A stretch of 64,000 nt of DNA from Streptomyces sp. NBS 14/10 (GCF_002224125.1 NZ_NCSM01000016.1:183883-247882), one strand, 5' to 3'; numbered from the stretch's first letter, positions 26,146-35,844 are shown. Translations and numbers: made by a program. Notes: generated from the letters alone by a model not told the origin.

Positions 26146-27155
26146 CAGGCTGGTGTTGCGGGCGGTAGTGGGGGGACGGGGAGGGTCAGGGCGGTGTCGG
26201 CGTCGGTGGGTTCGAGTCCTGCGGCCGGGGTCAGGTCGGTCCAGTGGGTGGCGAGGGCGGTCAGCGTCGTGCGGCGTGCTGCGGGTTCGAGCGGGGTCCA
26301 CCAGGGGCCCCAGGGCGTTGTGGTGGTGAAGTCCATGGAGGAGGTGGCGACGCGCAGGTCCAGGTCGCGGGCGGGTTGGGTGAGGCGTTGGCGGATGGCG
26401 CGGTCGCGGGAGGCGGTGCGGGTGTGGATGAGCAGGGCGGGGCGGGTGCCGGTGGAGGTGGTGAAGGCGGCGTATCCGGCGAGTTTGGCCTCCACCCGGG
26501 GCAGGGACTGGGTGCCGGTGTCGTATTCGAGGAAGAACGGCAACCCGCGTGGGCTTTCAGCTGCGCTGGATGGGTCTTGCCAGTGGGCGTAGGCGTCGGG
26601 GCGGATCATGTCGTCCCAGCGGCGGGCGCACGAGCGTTCCGACAGCCACAGGGCCAGACCGCTGCGGGGGGTGTGGCGGGCGTGGGCGGCCAGGTGGGTG
26701 AGGAGTTCGTTGACGCCGACGTCGTGGCCCAGCCAGGGGGAGTAGGCGATGCGGCCGGTGGCGGTGGGGCGCCAGCCCAGGGCTGGGAGTTCGCATCCGG
26801 TGAGGGCGGCGAGCAGCGTGGCGCCGAGGGGGCCGAGGGTGTAGTGCTCGGGGGCGGAGCCTGTATGGACCAAGGGGCGGAAGGAGTCCAGGACGGCGTA
26901 CTGGTGGAGGGTGCGCAGGCGGCGCTGGGCGGAGCGCGGACCGTTGAAGGCCAGGCGGGTGATCTGGGGCGCGGTCAGGACACGGTGTTCGTGGACCATG
27001 GCGGTCAGCCACAGGTCGCGTTCGGTGAGACGGTGGGTGAGCGCGACGATGTCGGTGTGGCGGCGTGCTGGTGGGGTGGGGCGGGGGCGGGTGGTCGCGG
27101 CGCGTGCGGTGTAGCGGGAGCCGGGACCGGAGGCGGGGCGAGGCAGAGCGGGCAT
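26145..27155 (-). CDS. Replication-relaxation family protein
   Basis: The protein has 336 residues. After a basic, disordered N-terminus comes a winged helix (VLTAPQITRLAFNGPRSAQR, LRTLHQYAVLDSF), then an alpha/beta domain with GHDVGVNELLTHL, DDMIRPDAYAHW and FFLEYDTGTQSL. This order is characteristic of PF13814-type replication-relaxation proteins, thought to act in plasmid DNA processing. It is the nearest thing to a DNA-processing factor in the element. It is coupled to its downstream neighbour and lies 66 bp below the VirD4-like gene. Confidence 0.82.
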   Translation of the reverse strand: MPALPRPASGPGSRYTARAATTRPRPTPPARRHTDIVALTHRLTERDLWLTAMVHEHRVLTAPQITRLAFNGPRSAQRRLRTLHQYAVLDSFRPLVHTGSAPEHYTLGPLGATLLAALTGCELPALGWRPTATGRIAYSPWLGHDVGVNELLTHLAAHARHTPRSGLALWLSERSCARRWDDMIRPDAYAHWQDPSSAAESPRGLPFFLEYDTGTQSLPRVEAKLAGYAAFTTSTGTRPALLIHTRTASRDRAIRQRLTQPARDLDLRVATSSMDFTTTTPWGPWWTPLEPAARRTTLTALATHWTDLTPAAGLEPTDADTALTLPVPPLPPATPA

Positions 27156-27220
27156 GAGCGGTCACCACCAAGAGGAGAGAGTTGGGCGGAACGCGTGACG
27201 TGGGCCAAGGCAGCGGGGCG

Positions 27221-29623
27221 TCAGGGGCGGGTGGCGGCCCGGGCTCCGGTTCGGGCTGCGGCAGCGGCACGTAGGTCGGCTGCGCGGCCCGGAACGGGCG
27301 GGGGCAGGGGCCGGGTGGTCAAGGTGAAGGCCGCGGATTCGGCTCCGCCGGTCAGCAGGTGAGCGGCGGCCTGGTAGGGGCCGAGGTGTGCCAGGTCATG
27401 CGCAGCGAGGGTGGGGAGGGTGTGGCGTTCCAGAGTGTTTGAGTCTTCGGGGGAGGCGTTGAAGAAGATCTTGTTGCGGGCGTTGGCAGAGATCCCTTCA
27501 CGCAGGTCGCGCGGAAGCTGAGCCAGGTGCTGGTGGGCGAGCGCCATGGACAGCCGGTAGCCGCGGGCTTCGGCGAGCATGTCCTCCAGCGGGTACGGCA
27601 GGGTGAGGAAGTTGTGGGCTTCGTCGACGTACAGCGAGGCGTCGATGCGCTGGTGCTCGGGGGTACGGGCGCGGGCAGCGGCGGCCTGCCAGGTCCCGGC
27701 GACGATGAACGAGCCGAGCAGCCGGGCGGTCTCCTCGCCCAGGGCGCCTTTGGGGAGACGGGCCAGGAGGATGCCGCCGTCGAGGACCTGGGCGAGATCG
27801 AAGGTGGAGGGGCCGGCGGCGATGGAGCGGCGGGCGAAGTCGCGCAGCAGGAAGGCACGCAGCTTGTTCATCACCGGGCCGACCACGGCAGCGCGGGAGG
27901 GCTCGGACATCGATTCGTACCAAGCCCAGAAGCCACGCAGCACCGGGTCTTTGATGGTGGGGATCAGCCGCAGGCGGAACGCGGGCTCGCCGAGCAGGCG
28001 TGGCACGTCGGCGAGGGTGACCAGCTGGCCGGTGAGGGAGCGGTGCTTGAGGAGGGTGAGGCAGGCGGCGCGCATCACATCGTCGGTCCTGGGGCCCCAG
28101 AAGGCGCTGAAGATGCGGCGGAAGATGCCGGTCAGGTTGTCGACGACGACATCGATGTCCGCACCGTCGAACACGTTGAGGCACGGCGGGGAATGAACGT
28201 CGTCCGGGTCGATCAGGACGAGACGCTCCGCGCAGGTGTCGGGGAGCCGGGCAAGGAGGTCGGTGACCAGATCGCCCTTGGGATCGACGACGATCGCACC
28301 CCGCCGGTTGCGTACGTCGTCGAGGACGAGGTGGGCGATGAGTGTGGACTTTCCGGAGCCTGTTGCGCCCATCAGGTGCACATGGTGACGGGCATCGGCG
28401 ACCGCGACCCCTACCGGGCGCCGAGCGCCGGTATCGGAGTGGCCGAGCGGCTTGACCCCCGCACCGGGTGCGGGCTGGGGCACGGTGGGCGGCGGCAGCA
28501 CGGAGCGGGCGCCAGCGCGCCGCAGACCCGGAGCATCCGGGTCGACGGGAAGGTGGGCGAGGGCCGCGAGCTCGGGCACCGACAACAACGCGGCGCGCTG
28601 AGGGAACAGCCGCCCCTCCAGCGGCTGGCGCGGCTTGGGCAGGCGAGTGCGGGCGAGCCAGTTGCGTTCCGCGAACAGGCCGAACGCGGAGGCCAGCGCG
28701 TGAGCCCGTCCGCGCACCAGGTCCCTGGCGCCCTCTTGCCCGGCGGTGCAGGTGGCGGCGTAGGCGATGACCGTCTGCCACTGGGGGCCGGCCAGCTTGG
28801 ACGCGGACTGGCGGACCGCCACGCTGTGCTCGACATCCTGCCGACCCGTGGCCGTGGGCTGCGGCCGGTGCAACAAGAGGGCTGAGAGAGCGGGAAGACG
28901 CCGGGTGGACTGCCCGGCCTTCAACCGCCGCGCCGCCCGGCGAGCCCGCCGCACAGCCGCCCCCGTGGCAGGCCGGACAAGGATCTGCACCAGCGCCGTT
29001 TCCCCCTCGCTCATGCCGGTGGCGGCCTGCAGCAGGGCCCGGAGCGGGTCAGCCGCATGCTCGGTACGCAGCGGCAGCACCTCCGGGCGCGCCGGACGCA
29101 GCCGACCCGCGCTGACCTGATGCCCCGGCGGGATCAGCGCAGGCGGTTCCATCACGCGGGTATGAGCTCCGGGCCAGGCCGCCTCCACCGCACGCCGCAC
29201 CAGCCCCAGCGGTACCGTGCCCGGCACCCACAACCGGATGCCCAGCCCGGTGTGGGTCCAGGTGTATTCGAAGCCCAGATGTGGCTGCCCACCAGCCAGG
29301 CGGCGCCACCACGGCCGCAACAGACCCGCGAGCTGCGCCCAGAGGACTTCGCCGCCCTTGGCAGGCACTCGCGGGGGAGCCAGGATCTCCACGCAGCGCG
29401 CGCCCTCGGCGAATCGACGGTGGCGCTGGTGCCGCAACCGGCTGAGTGCAGCCACCCCGCACACGGTCACGGCCGTGACGACCGGGACGAACACGGGCGC
29501 GTACAGAGCAAACCAGCCGCCCGCTCGCTGAGCGATGGCTGTCCAGAAGGCTCCCGGATCGGTGAGGAAGTCCGCCACCAGGCCGTGCGGTCCGGTGGTA
29601 TCCATCAGCAGGTGGACGGTCAC
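27221..29623 (-). CDS. VirD4/TraD-like type IV coupling ATPase
   Basis: The protein has 800 residues from GTG 29623, which overlaps the upstream stop (GTGA). Membrane segments at the N-terminus (residues 35-60) precede a long cytosolic region. Walker A, GATGSGKST, lies near residue 420 and Walker B, SLYVDEAHNF, near 666. IVVDPKGDLV and ALAHQHLAQLP match coupling proteins. It would bring DNA substrate to the channel. It is neither FtsK- nor TraB-like, so this element transfers by a multiprotein channel rather than the usual Streptomyces single-protein route. Confidence 0.9.
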   Translation of the reverse strand: MTVHLLMDTTGPHGLVADFLTDPGAFWTAIAQRAGGWFALYAPVFVPVVTAVTVCGVAALSRLRHQRHRRFAEGARCVEILAPPRVPAKGGEVLWAQLAGLLRPWWRRLAGGQPHLGFEYTWTHTGLGIRLWVPGTVPLGLVRRAVEAAWPGAHTRVMEPPALIPPGHQVSAGRLRPARPEVLPLRTEHAADPLRALLQAATGMSEGETALVQILVRPATGAAVRRARRAARRLKAGQSTRRLPALSALLLHRPQPTATGRQDVEHSVAVRQSASKLAGPQWQTVIAYAATCTAGQEGARDLVRGRAHALASAFGLFAERNWLARTRLPKPRQPLEGRLFPQRAALLSVPELAALAHLPVDPDAPGLRRAGARSVLPPPTVPQPAPGAGVKPLGHSDTGARRPVGVAVADARHHVHLMGATGSGKSTLIAHLVLDDVRNRRGAIVVDPKGDLVTDLLARLPDTCAERLVLIDPDDVHSPPCLNVFDGADIDVVVDNLTGIFRRIFSAFWGPRTDDVMRAACLTLLKHRSLTGQLVTLADVPRLLGEPAFRLRLIPTIKDPVLRGFWAWYESMSEPSRAAVVGPVMNKLRAFLLRDFARRSIAAGPSTFDLAQVLDGGILLARLPKGALGEETARLLGSFIVAGTWQAAAARARTPEHQRIDASLYVDEAHNFLTLPYPLEDMLAEARGYRLSMALAHQHLAQLPRDLREGISANARNKIFFNASPEDSNTLERHTLPTLAAHDLAHLGPYQAAAHLLTGGAESAAFTLTTRPLPPPVPGRAADLRAAAAARTGARAATRP

Positions 29624-31482
29624 CGGACCCACCCGTCGCCGCCGGGATGTTCATCGATGTAGGGGCCATCGGGATCGATGTCCTCGGCCAGAGGTTGCGC
29701 GGCCAGTTCTCCTGGGTCGGTGGTGATGATCTCGTGCTCGCCCGGCGCGGCCACGGACATCAGCGCGACCTTGTGCTGCTCCCCGGCCAGCAGCAGCGCC
29801 TCGCCCTGCGCGGCGGACAGCAGGAACTCGCGTTCGCCGTGAGAGAGACGGAAGGACTTGCTGATCGTGTCAATGGCCTGCGGGGCCTGGCGGAGCAGGA
29901 CCTGCGTCGCCGCATTGGCGACCACGGCCCGGCCCAACGGGGAGGTGAGAACGTCATCGGCATCCTGGGTGACCACGGAGAGCCCGGTCCAGTACTTGCG
30001 TGCGGCCTTCGCCATCCGGAACAGAAAGCGTGCCCCGGCGGTGTCGCGCATCAGCAGCCACGCCTCGTCGACCACCACCAGGTGCTTGCCGTGCCGGCCG
30101 TGGGCGGTGACCTGGCGCCAGACCGCGTCCAGCGCGAGCAGCATGGCCGGTGCCTTGACCTCTTCCGGCAATTGCTGCAGCGCGAAGACCACCAGATGCC
30201 CCGAGGTACTCGCCGTGCTGGGGCCGCTGAACACCGGCGCATGCGACCCGGTGACATACGGCGCGAGCCGCTCCGCCAGCTCCACAGCTGCCTGGCTGCC
30301 GTCTTCGGCCAGCACCTCGGCCAGGTCGGTGAGCACGGGAGGGGTGCGCGTCCACGTGCGTGCATCGGCGGTGATTCCCGCCCGCTGATAAGTGCTCAGG
30401 ATCGCCCGGTCCAGCACGGCCTTCTGCGCCGCATCGAAGGTTGTGCCGAGGAGCGCGGTGAGAAAGGAGTGCAGGAAGAGCACCCGTCGTGTCAGCACAT
30501 CCTCGCCAACGCTCGCGCTGGCGTGGGGCGGGAGGTCAAAGGGGTTGAGGCGCCCTTCGTCCGCGCCGAGCGCGACGACGTGTCCGCCAACGGTTTCCGC
30601 CAGGCGAACGTACTCGTTCTCCGGGTCGATGACGGACGCGGTCACACCGGTGAACAGCAGCCGCAGCAGCTCCAGCTTGGCCAGGTACGACTTGCCGGCA
30701 CCGGAACGGGCGAGGGTGACGGAGTTGTAGTTGTCGCACCCGAACCGATCCCACAACACCGGAGCGCCCGAGACGGCGTTCAACCCGTAGAGCACCCTCG
30801 ACGACGGTCCCGCACCGGCAGCTTCGGCCCCAGGGGCGGGCAGGTCGGGGCTGGTAAAGGGGAAGCACGCGGCCAGCGCCGCGGTATCGAAAGTACGACG
30901 GACCTTGAGCGTGTCGATACCGAGCGGCAGTGTGGCCAGCCAGCCTGGCAGCGCCCGGTACGTGGTCGGCGCGACCGTCATCAGCAGCGACTCCGCAACC
31001 GCCTTGACCGCAGCGACCTGCTCAGCCAGCGTGTCCTCATCTGAGGCGTGGACGGTCATGTACAGGCCCACCTGGAAGAGTTTCCCCTCGCCCCGGGCGA
31101 TCCGGTACGCGAGCTCGGCCGCATCAGCAGCGGCGGCCTCCACGTCCGGGTCGTCCAGGTGCCCCCTGTCGAACCCGCCGCGCCGCCCGGATTCCAGCCG
31201 GGCGCGCTGCTTCTTCAGCCCAGCCGCGGCCACCGGGTTGGGGACCGGCTCGATGTGAACGGCGATGTCGAGGTGCCCGGGGAAGTTCAACAAGGGAGCC
31301 AGCCAGCCGGGCGAGACCTCGGCCGGATAGCCGGTCACCACCAGCGTGGAAGCCAGATGACCGCCGACCGCGAGGGTACGGGCATGGACCTCGACGGCCT
31401 CGGGGCCGACCGCCTCCAGCAGGTCATCGGCCGGGACGAGCGTGTCGGCCGCACCACGGCGGGCCCTCCAGAACTGAATCAC
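29620..31482 (-). CDS. VirB4-like conjugation ATPase
   Basis: The protein has 620 residues. An N-terminal VirB4/CagE-type region is followed by Walker A, ARSGAGKSYLAK (257-268), then SVIDPENEY, Walker B, HLVVVDEAWLLM, near 475, and VTQDADDVL. These are the motifs of the VirB4/TraC hexameric ATPase that powers channel assembly and pilus biogenesis. The gene overlaps both neighbours by 4 bp, showing tight coupling. Confidence 0.93.
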   Translation of the reverse strand: MIQFWRARRGAADTLVPADDLLEAVGPEAVEVHARTLAVGGHLASTLVVTGYPAEVSPGWLAPLLNFPGHLDIAVHIEPVPNPVAAAGLKKQRARLESGRRGGFDRGHLDDPDVEAAAADAAELAYRIARGEGKLFQVGLYMTVHASDEDTLAEQVAAVKAVAESLLMTVAPTTYRALPGWLATLPLGIDTLKVRRTFDTAALAACFPFTSPDLPAPGAEAAGAGPSSRVLYGLNAVSGAPVLWDRFGCDNYNSVTLARSGAGKSYLAKLELLRLLFTGVTASVIDPENEYVRLAETVGGHVVALGADEGRLNPFDLPPHASASVGEDVLTRRVLFLHSFLTALLGTTFDAAQKAVLDRAILSTYQRAGITADARTWTRTPPVLTDLAEVLAEDGSQAAVELAERLAPYVTGSHAPVFSGPSTASTSGHLVVFALQQLPEEVKAPAMLLALDAVWRQVTAHGRHGKHLVVVDEAWLLMRDTAGARFLFRMAKAARKYWTGLSVVTQDADDVLTSPLGRAVVANAATQVLLRQAPQAIDTISKSFRLSHGEREFLLSAAQGEALLLAGEQHKVALMSVAAPGEHEIITTDPGELAAQPLAEDIDPDGPYIDEHPGGDGWVR

Positions 31483-32429
31483 GCGTCGTCTCCTTCAACT
31501 TGTCCAGCGGCGGGCGTGGCGGGGGAGTCGGGGTTGCAGGCGGCGTGGACAAGAGCTGTGGTCTGTTCCCCATCCAGGGGAGTGACACTGATCTCCGCTG
31601 GGGCGAGTGCACGGGCTGCCTCCTGGATGCGCTGGACGGCACGACCACTCCCTCCCCCCGACTGAGGCTGGTGCCGCCGTGTTGCCTCTTCCCGCGCAAC
31701 GAGGACGACCTGGCGCGTCAGCAGATCGCCTCCTGCCGCCAGCTCGGCGAGAAAGTCGGCGTGAGCACGGGCCGCGCGCTCCAGCGCAGGGTGCGGCAGG
31801 ACCGGGGCATGATGATGCAGCTGTTCGGCTAGTGGCGTCAGGTCCGTGCGGTGGCAGCGCACCAGGACCTGCGTGGGGCCGGTCAGTGAGTTGAGCCAGC
31901 GGGCGAATGCCGCGACCAGACCTTGTTGCTCGGCACCGCTGCGCAGGTCGAAGTTGACCGTCGAGCACGTCGCCAACGCCGCCGTCCCGCACCCCCGCAG
32001 CCCGAGAACACCTTGAGGGCTGACACCGCGGTACGGCATCCGCATCGCCGCTGGCATCGGCCCGGCCACCTTCACCAGGCGTTGGTTCACGACGTTGGGC
32101 AGCGCAGGCACACCTTCCGGAGCAAGCACGCGCCGTTTGGGACGGCGCAGGTGGGCCAGGGCAGCGAGCAGGAACCGGTCCAGGCCGATGCCCTCCCGGG
32201 AGCCGAGCGCGATCGCGGTGACGACCCCGGCCACCGGCACGACCATGACCACATACGCGAGCGGCGCCATGACCGGGCGCACCATCCAGTACCCGCCGTA
32301 CAGCACCAGCCCGCACACAGCGACAATCCCCGTCTGCCGCGCGGTGAGGGGCCCCAGCACACGATCCGGGCGGGCGATGTCGGCGGGGACACGCGTGGCG
32401 GCAACGCCTTCGTTACTTGCATCTGTCAT
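31479..32429 (-). CDS. VirB3/PrgI-type membrane protein (SCO6880-like)
   Basis: The protein has 316 residues from ATG 32429, six bases after GGAGGTGAT; ATG 32435 is possible but closer to the RBS. Two membrane helices at about 32-75 (GIVAVCGLVLYGGYWMV, PLAYVVMVVPVAGVVTAI) precede a soluble domain. Actinobacterial T4SS loci place such a PrgI/SCO6880-like inner-membrane protein directly upstream of VirB4, as here. It likely anchors the ATPase to the membrane. Confidence 0.85.
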   Translation of the reverse strand: MTDASNEGVAATRVPADIARPDRVLGPLTARQTGIVAVCGLVLYGGYWMVRPVMAPLAYVVMVVPVAGVVTAIALGSREGIGLDRFLLAALAHLRRPKRRVLAPEGVPALPNVVNQRLVKVAGPMPAAMRMPYRGVSPQGVLGLRGCGTAALATCSTVNFDLRSGAEQQGLVAAFARWLNSLTGPTQVLVRCHRTDLTPLAEQLHHHAPVLPHPALERAARAHADFLAELAAGGDLLTRQVVLVAREEATRRHQPQSGGGSGRAVQRIQEAARALAPAEISVTPLDGEQTTALVHAACNPDSPATPAAGQVEGDDA

Positions 32430-32435
32430 GAACAA

Positions 32436-34376
32436 TCACCTCCGCGGCGGCTCGAGAGGAAGCCGCAGCTGCGCTGGACGGATGGGCCGCAGACGCACTC
32501 GCTCCGCGGGCACCGGCAAGACCAACTGGCGCGAGCGCGTTCGAAAAGCGGGCTGACCCGCGGACGGCCGCACCGAGGAAGAGAAAGAGGGTGCGCGGGC
32601 CGCGGCCTGCGCACGGGGGACGCGTTCGGCCCGGATCGGCAACCAGCCCTGGACCGAACGCGGCGGACGGGCAGGGACACGCTGCGCGGCCACAGGCAAC
32701 TTCAGCTGCTGCTTACGCCGAGCCTGAGCGGGATGGATCACCGTGCGTGGACCTTTCGGACTCGCCGGACGGGACGAGGCGGGTGTCGCGCTGCCCGGCA
32801 CACGGCCCGACGGCGCCCCCTGCGCCGAACGCATGGCGGCCGCATGAGGCGGCGCCGACCCACCGGCACCTGACGCGACAGGACCGGAGGAGTTGCCGCT
32901 GAGACCGGAGAAGGTGGCGGCTGCACCGGATACCGAGGCCCGCGACAGCCAACCCATCGGGCCGGGAGCCAGGCCCCTGCCGGGCACAGCAAGCCGCCTG
33001 GGCCCCAGACCTGGTCCAGGCCCTGGCCGCGGTGGCCGCCAGCCCCCTCCGCGGCCAGGCATTCCGCCCCCACCGCCGGGGCGGCCGCCTCCCCCTGCGC
33101 GGCGAAGCAGGGGGATACCCGGCAGGTAGCGGTCCATGAGCCGGTACATGGCCAAGTGACGCAGGATCCGCACCGCGGTGGGTGCGTGGGGATTGTGGAC
33201 CGGGGTGGAACGGAAGACGACCTGCATGGTCCAGCCCGGAATCTTGAACAGCACCCAGAACAGAGCGAGCCCGGCCAGCATCGTGCCCAGCTTGTCTGCG
33301 TACGGAATCCCCAGCGCGGTAGCCCCGGGGGCAAAGAACAGCTTCAGCGCGACGATGAAGGTCAAGGACTGCGCGACCTGGATGACCAGACAGCCGGCCA
33401 GAGCACGCCACCACAGCCGGGCCATCGGCTCGGTAACCGGGTGGGCGTGGCACGCCAGCGCCAATGGACCGGAGACGGCAAGCAGAGCCATGACGGCGAC
33501 CCGCACGAAGAACCCGGTCAGCACGGCCAGGATCAGCGCGATCATGACGATCGAGACGATCAGCAGATAGATCTTCAGTCCAGGGGCGCCGAACAGAGAG
33601 AACGGCAGCGCGCGTTCGACCAGACCCTGCCCTGCATCCGCCATGCCCATGCCCATGATGGCGTGGGAGAGCCCGTTGCCGAAGGCGATGGTCTTCCCCA
33701 TCACGGTCAGCGACGTGGCCGAGGCGATCATCCCGATGAGCAGACGCGGGGCGATCTGCTTGAGCGCGTACCGGGTCTGGACGGTCTCATACCCCATCAC
33801 CGTGACCCCGCCCGCGGTCACGAACAGCACGTAGATGCCGGCCGTGATGCCCATCGCCCCTGTCCACAGCCGTTTCAAGTCGGCGTGCCTGGTGACATCG
33901 GGGGTGGCCAGCAGGGTGTCGGCGAGCAACTCCCGCAGCGGTTTCATGATCTGCTCGACGATCAGTCCCAAGAACGAGGTGATCGCGTTCACGATCATCC
34001 CGGGGATGTCGAAGAGACCATCCAGACCCCAGCCGACCGGGGAGCAGTCACCACCGGTGACCTCGCAGGCCTGAGGCGTCGGTCCCGGGGACGGCTCCCG
34101 GGCCGGCGGGTGGGAGTGCTTGTGGGATGGGCGGCCCGGTGTCGGACTGGGCCCGGGCGAGGCCCCAGGCCGGCTGGGACTTGCCCCGGGTTCGGGCGGG
34201 CTCGCTCCAGGACCGGGCTCAGGTTGCGGCTCGGGGTCAACCGGCGCGGCGGGCACAGCAGACGCCGACACGGGCAGGGGAATCGCCTGCGCCGGCCACG
34301 CGGCCAACGGAACGACGGCAATCCCCAGGGCAGCAGGCGCCAGGAGAACCATGCACAGGCGGCGGGCGCGGGTCAT
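32436..34376 (-). CDS. VirB6/TrbL-like polytopic channel protein
   Basis: The protein has 646 residues. ATG 34376 is coupled to the upstream stop (ATGA). A signal-like N-terminus and a Pro-rich segment (residues 45-105) lead to at least six membrane helices between 125 and 400 (MIVNAITSFLGLIVEQIM, GAMGITAGIYVLFVTAGGV, GLKIYLLIVSIVMIALILA). This is the VirB6/TrbL pattern. The 240-residue tail is basic and Gly/Pro-rich, with repeats of the form LPVxAxRVxxRP (three or four copies). Longer upstream frame extension is not used because it would override the pilin gene. Confidence 0.87.
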   Translation of the reverse strand: MTRARRLCMVLLAPAALGIAVVPLAAWPAQAIPLPVSASAVPAAPVDPEPQPEPGPGASPPEPGASPSRPGASPGPSPTPGRPSHKHSHPPAREPSPGPTPQACEVTGGDCSPVGWGLDGLFDIPGMIVNAITSFLGLIVEQIMKPLRELLADTLLATPDVTRHADLKRLWTGAMGITAGIYVLFVTAGGVTVMGYETVQTRYALKQIAPRLLIGMIASATSLTVMGKTIAFGNGLSHAIMGMGMADAGQGLVERALPFSLFGAPGLKIYLLIVSIVMIALILAVLTGFFVRVAVMALLAVSGPLALACHAHPVTEPMARLWWRALAGCLVIQVAQSLTFIVALKLFFAPGATALGIPYADKLGTMLAGLALFWVLFKIPGWTMQVVFRSTPVHNPHAPTAVRILRHLAMYRLMDRYLPGIPLLRRAGGGGRPGGGGGMPGRGGGWRPPRPGPGPGLGPRRLAVPGRGLAPGPMGWLSRASVSGAAATFSGLSGNSSGPVASGAGGSAPPHAAAMRSAQGAPSGRVPGSATPASSRPASPKGPRTVIHPAQARRKQQLKLPVAAQRVPARPPRSVQGWLPIRAERVPRAQAAARAPSFSSSVRPSAGQPAFRTRSRQLVLPVPAERVRLRPIRPAQLRLPLEPPRR

Positions 34377-34753
34377 TGACCGCCGCCCTCGCCGTCGACC
34401 CCCACGATGTGCTGCAAAACGACCACGAATACCGGGGCGAGAATCGCCAGCCCGTACCCGATGGCGGCGCTTTTCAGCGCGCGCTTGGCGGCTTCGACCT
34501 CTCCCGGGTCGCCGCCGGCCGTCAGATAGCGCACGCCGCCGAAGGTGAGAAACAGCGTGGCAAGCCCAGCAAGCAGACCCACGACGTAGTCCCGCAGAGT
34601 CGAGATCACCTCCGGGATCGTGGCCACCGCCCACACCACCGGCGGATCCGCCAACAGCGCAGCGGCGGCCACGACACCCGTGAAGACCAACCGGACCCCG
34701 TGGCGTAGGAGCCGGCGCACGGACAGGTGTGGCCGACGGAAGCGGCAGAACAT
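34373..34753 (-). CDS. VirB2/TrbC pilin-like protein
   Basis: The protein has 126 residues from ATG 34753, with GGAGGTG seven bases upstream. A basic N-terminus and signal helix (HGVRLVFTGVVAAAALLADP) end near VVWA. Two further helices follow (IPEVISTLRDYVVGLLAGLATLF and AAIGYGLAILAPVFVVVLQHIV), separated by FGGVRYLTAGGDP. That is the two-helix layout of VirB2/TrbC-type subunits. First gene of the operon pilin-VirB6-VirB3-VirB4-VirD4-relaxation-NlpC/P60-DUF2637, all coupled or close. Confidence 0.82.
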   Translation of the reverse strand: MFCRFRRPHLSVRRLLRHGVRLVFTGVVAAAALLADPPVVWAVATIPEVISTLRDYVVGLLAGLATLFLTFGGVRYLTAGGDPGEVEAAKRALKSAAIGYGLAILAPVFVVVLQHIVGVDGEGGGQ

Positions 34754-34815
34754 GGGAAGGCACCTCCATCAGGCGCAGGAGCAGCCAGGCAAACAGCAGC
34801 GGACAAAGCGAAACC

Positions 34816-34915
34816 GGTGGGGGTGAGCTGAACCCTTCGCCCGGGGCCTGCCTCCTTCGGCGGCAACCGGAACGGCTCTCGGGTGTCAGCACGAGACGGC
34901 GTGCCCACCCCCACC
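34816..34915 (-). promoter_or_regulatory. Structured leader of the transfer operon
   Basis: GGTGGGGGTG (34816-34825) pairs perfectly with CACCCCCACC (34906-34915). This closes an 80-nt domain that contains a further hairpin GCACG-AGACGG-CGTGC (34889-34904) and a TGCC/GGCA stem. It lies about 60 bases upstream of the pilin start codon, in the expected 5' UTR. I recognise no riboswitch class. Confidence 0.5.
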
Positions 34916-34961
34916 AGCACAAGACCTGAAAGCGAAGCCCAGGTGCGGCCCGCTCCAGGCC

Positions 34962-34997
34962 GGGGCAGATCCTCCCGAAGCGCGGGAGGCCTGCCCC
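34962..34997 (-). terminator. Stacked hairpin terminator
   Basis: GGGGCAG (34962-34968) pairs with CTGCCCC (34991-34997), enclosing CCTCCCG-AAGCG-CGGGAGG. It lies 77 bp beyond the stop of the upstream minus-strand gene, isolating the transfer operon. Confidence 0.75.
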
Positions 34998-35073
34998 TTT
35001 CCTTTTCACTCCTGATAGAGAATCCGGTCCCGGGTTTTTGACAGCCCCGGAACCCGATTCACCCTCGCGGCGC

Positions 35074-35844
35074 CTACTGGGTGCGGTGGTGCAGGTGCCG
35101 GGCCAGACGCTGCTCGGCGGCGCTGCGGTGGCGATAGAGCTGACGCATGCTCACCCCCCGCTCGCAGGCGAGCTTGCCCATCGGCTCGCCATGCAGCCGC
35201 GTGCGAGCAATCAGCTGAGCTTCGGCCAGGTCCACCACCCGGGCTCGCACCGCCCCAACCAGCACCTGGTGCTCATCCGACAGCCCGTCACCCTCCGCAC
35301 CGGTGCCGGCGTGCAGGCGGCCGAGGTGGGTCATCGGCTCACCGGCCTCACGCTCGGCGCGGCGGCGAGCCGCATAGACGAGCCGATGCACGGCGCGGTC
35401 GGCTGCACTGAACAGCTCCCGGTCCAGCCCCGGATCACTGGCACTCACTGCCGCGAGGGCCATCGAGACCGCGGCGAGAGCCTCCTGCTCGAGCTCCTGA
35501 CGCTCCAGATGCGCCGGGCGGGAGAGACGGGCCAGCATCCGGCGCAGCACCGGAACGGTCATGGCCACGGCCACCACCGTCCACGGCTCCCCGAGCGTGT
35601 GCGCGCGGCGCACCACCTCGCTCCAGGTACGCGCCCGAAGTTCGGGCCGGGTGCTGGGGTGAGCCAGCCGGGTACGGATCTGGTCGACGGGCCAGGCCTC
35701 CTCTACCGGGGCGTCGCAGACCAGCCAGGCAGGCAAGGTGAGCGGTGCCTCCGCCCGGGCCAGCGCGAGAAACGACTGCTCCAACTCCTCGAGCGGCGAC
35801 GAGACGGCGGTGTGCGGACGGCGGGGTGCAGGGCGGTGGTGCAT
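35074..35844 (-). CDS. Sigma-region-4-like HTH regulator
   Basis: The protein has 256 residues from ATG 35844, with AGGAG eight bases upstream. It is mostly helical. The C-terminus carries a sigma-70 region-4-like HTH (LACERGVSMRQLYRHRSAAEQ) after AVRARVVDLAEAQLIARTRL. A helical middle (QELEQEALAAVSMALAAVSA) resembles region 2-type packing, but no clear -10 recognition motif is visible. It is probably the transcriptional regulator of the transfer operon 320 bp downstream. It is transcribed away from the methylase/integration genes. Confidence 0.65.
   Translation of the reverse strand: MHHRPAPRRPHTAVSSPLEELEQSFLALARAEAPLTLPAWLVCDAPVEEAWPVDQIRTRLAHPSTRPELRARTWSEVVRRAHTLGEPWTVVAVAMTVPVLRRMLARLSRPAHLERQELEQEALAAVSMALAAVSASDPGLDRELFSAADRAVHRLVYAARRRAEREAGEPMTHLGRLHAGTGAEGDGLSDEHQVLVGAVRARVVDLAEAQLIARTRLHGEPMGKLACERGVSMRQLYRHRSAAEQRLARHLHHRTQ

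Noticed and set aside
28411..28885. Overlapping frames within the VirD4-like gene as separate small genes
   Set aside because: No ribosome sites or domains; the coupling-ATPase frame is continuous and motif-complete.
34377..35009. N-terminal extension of the VirB6-like frame to 35009
   Set aside because: It would overwrite the well-supported pilin gene and the leader; ATG 34376 is coupled to the pilin stop.
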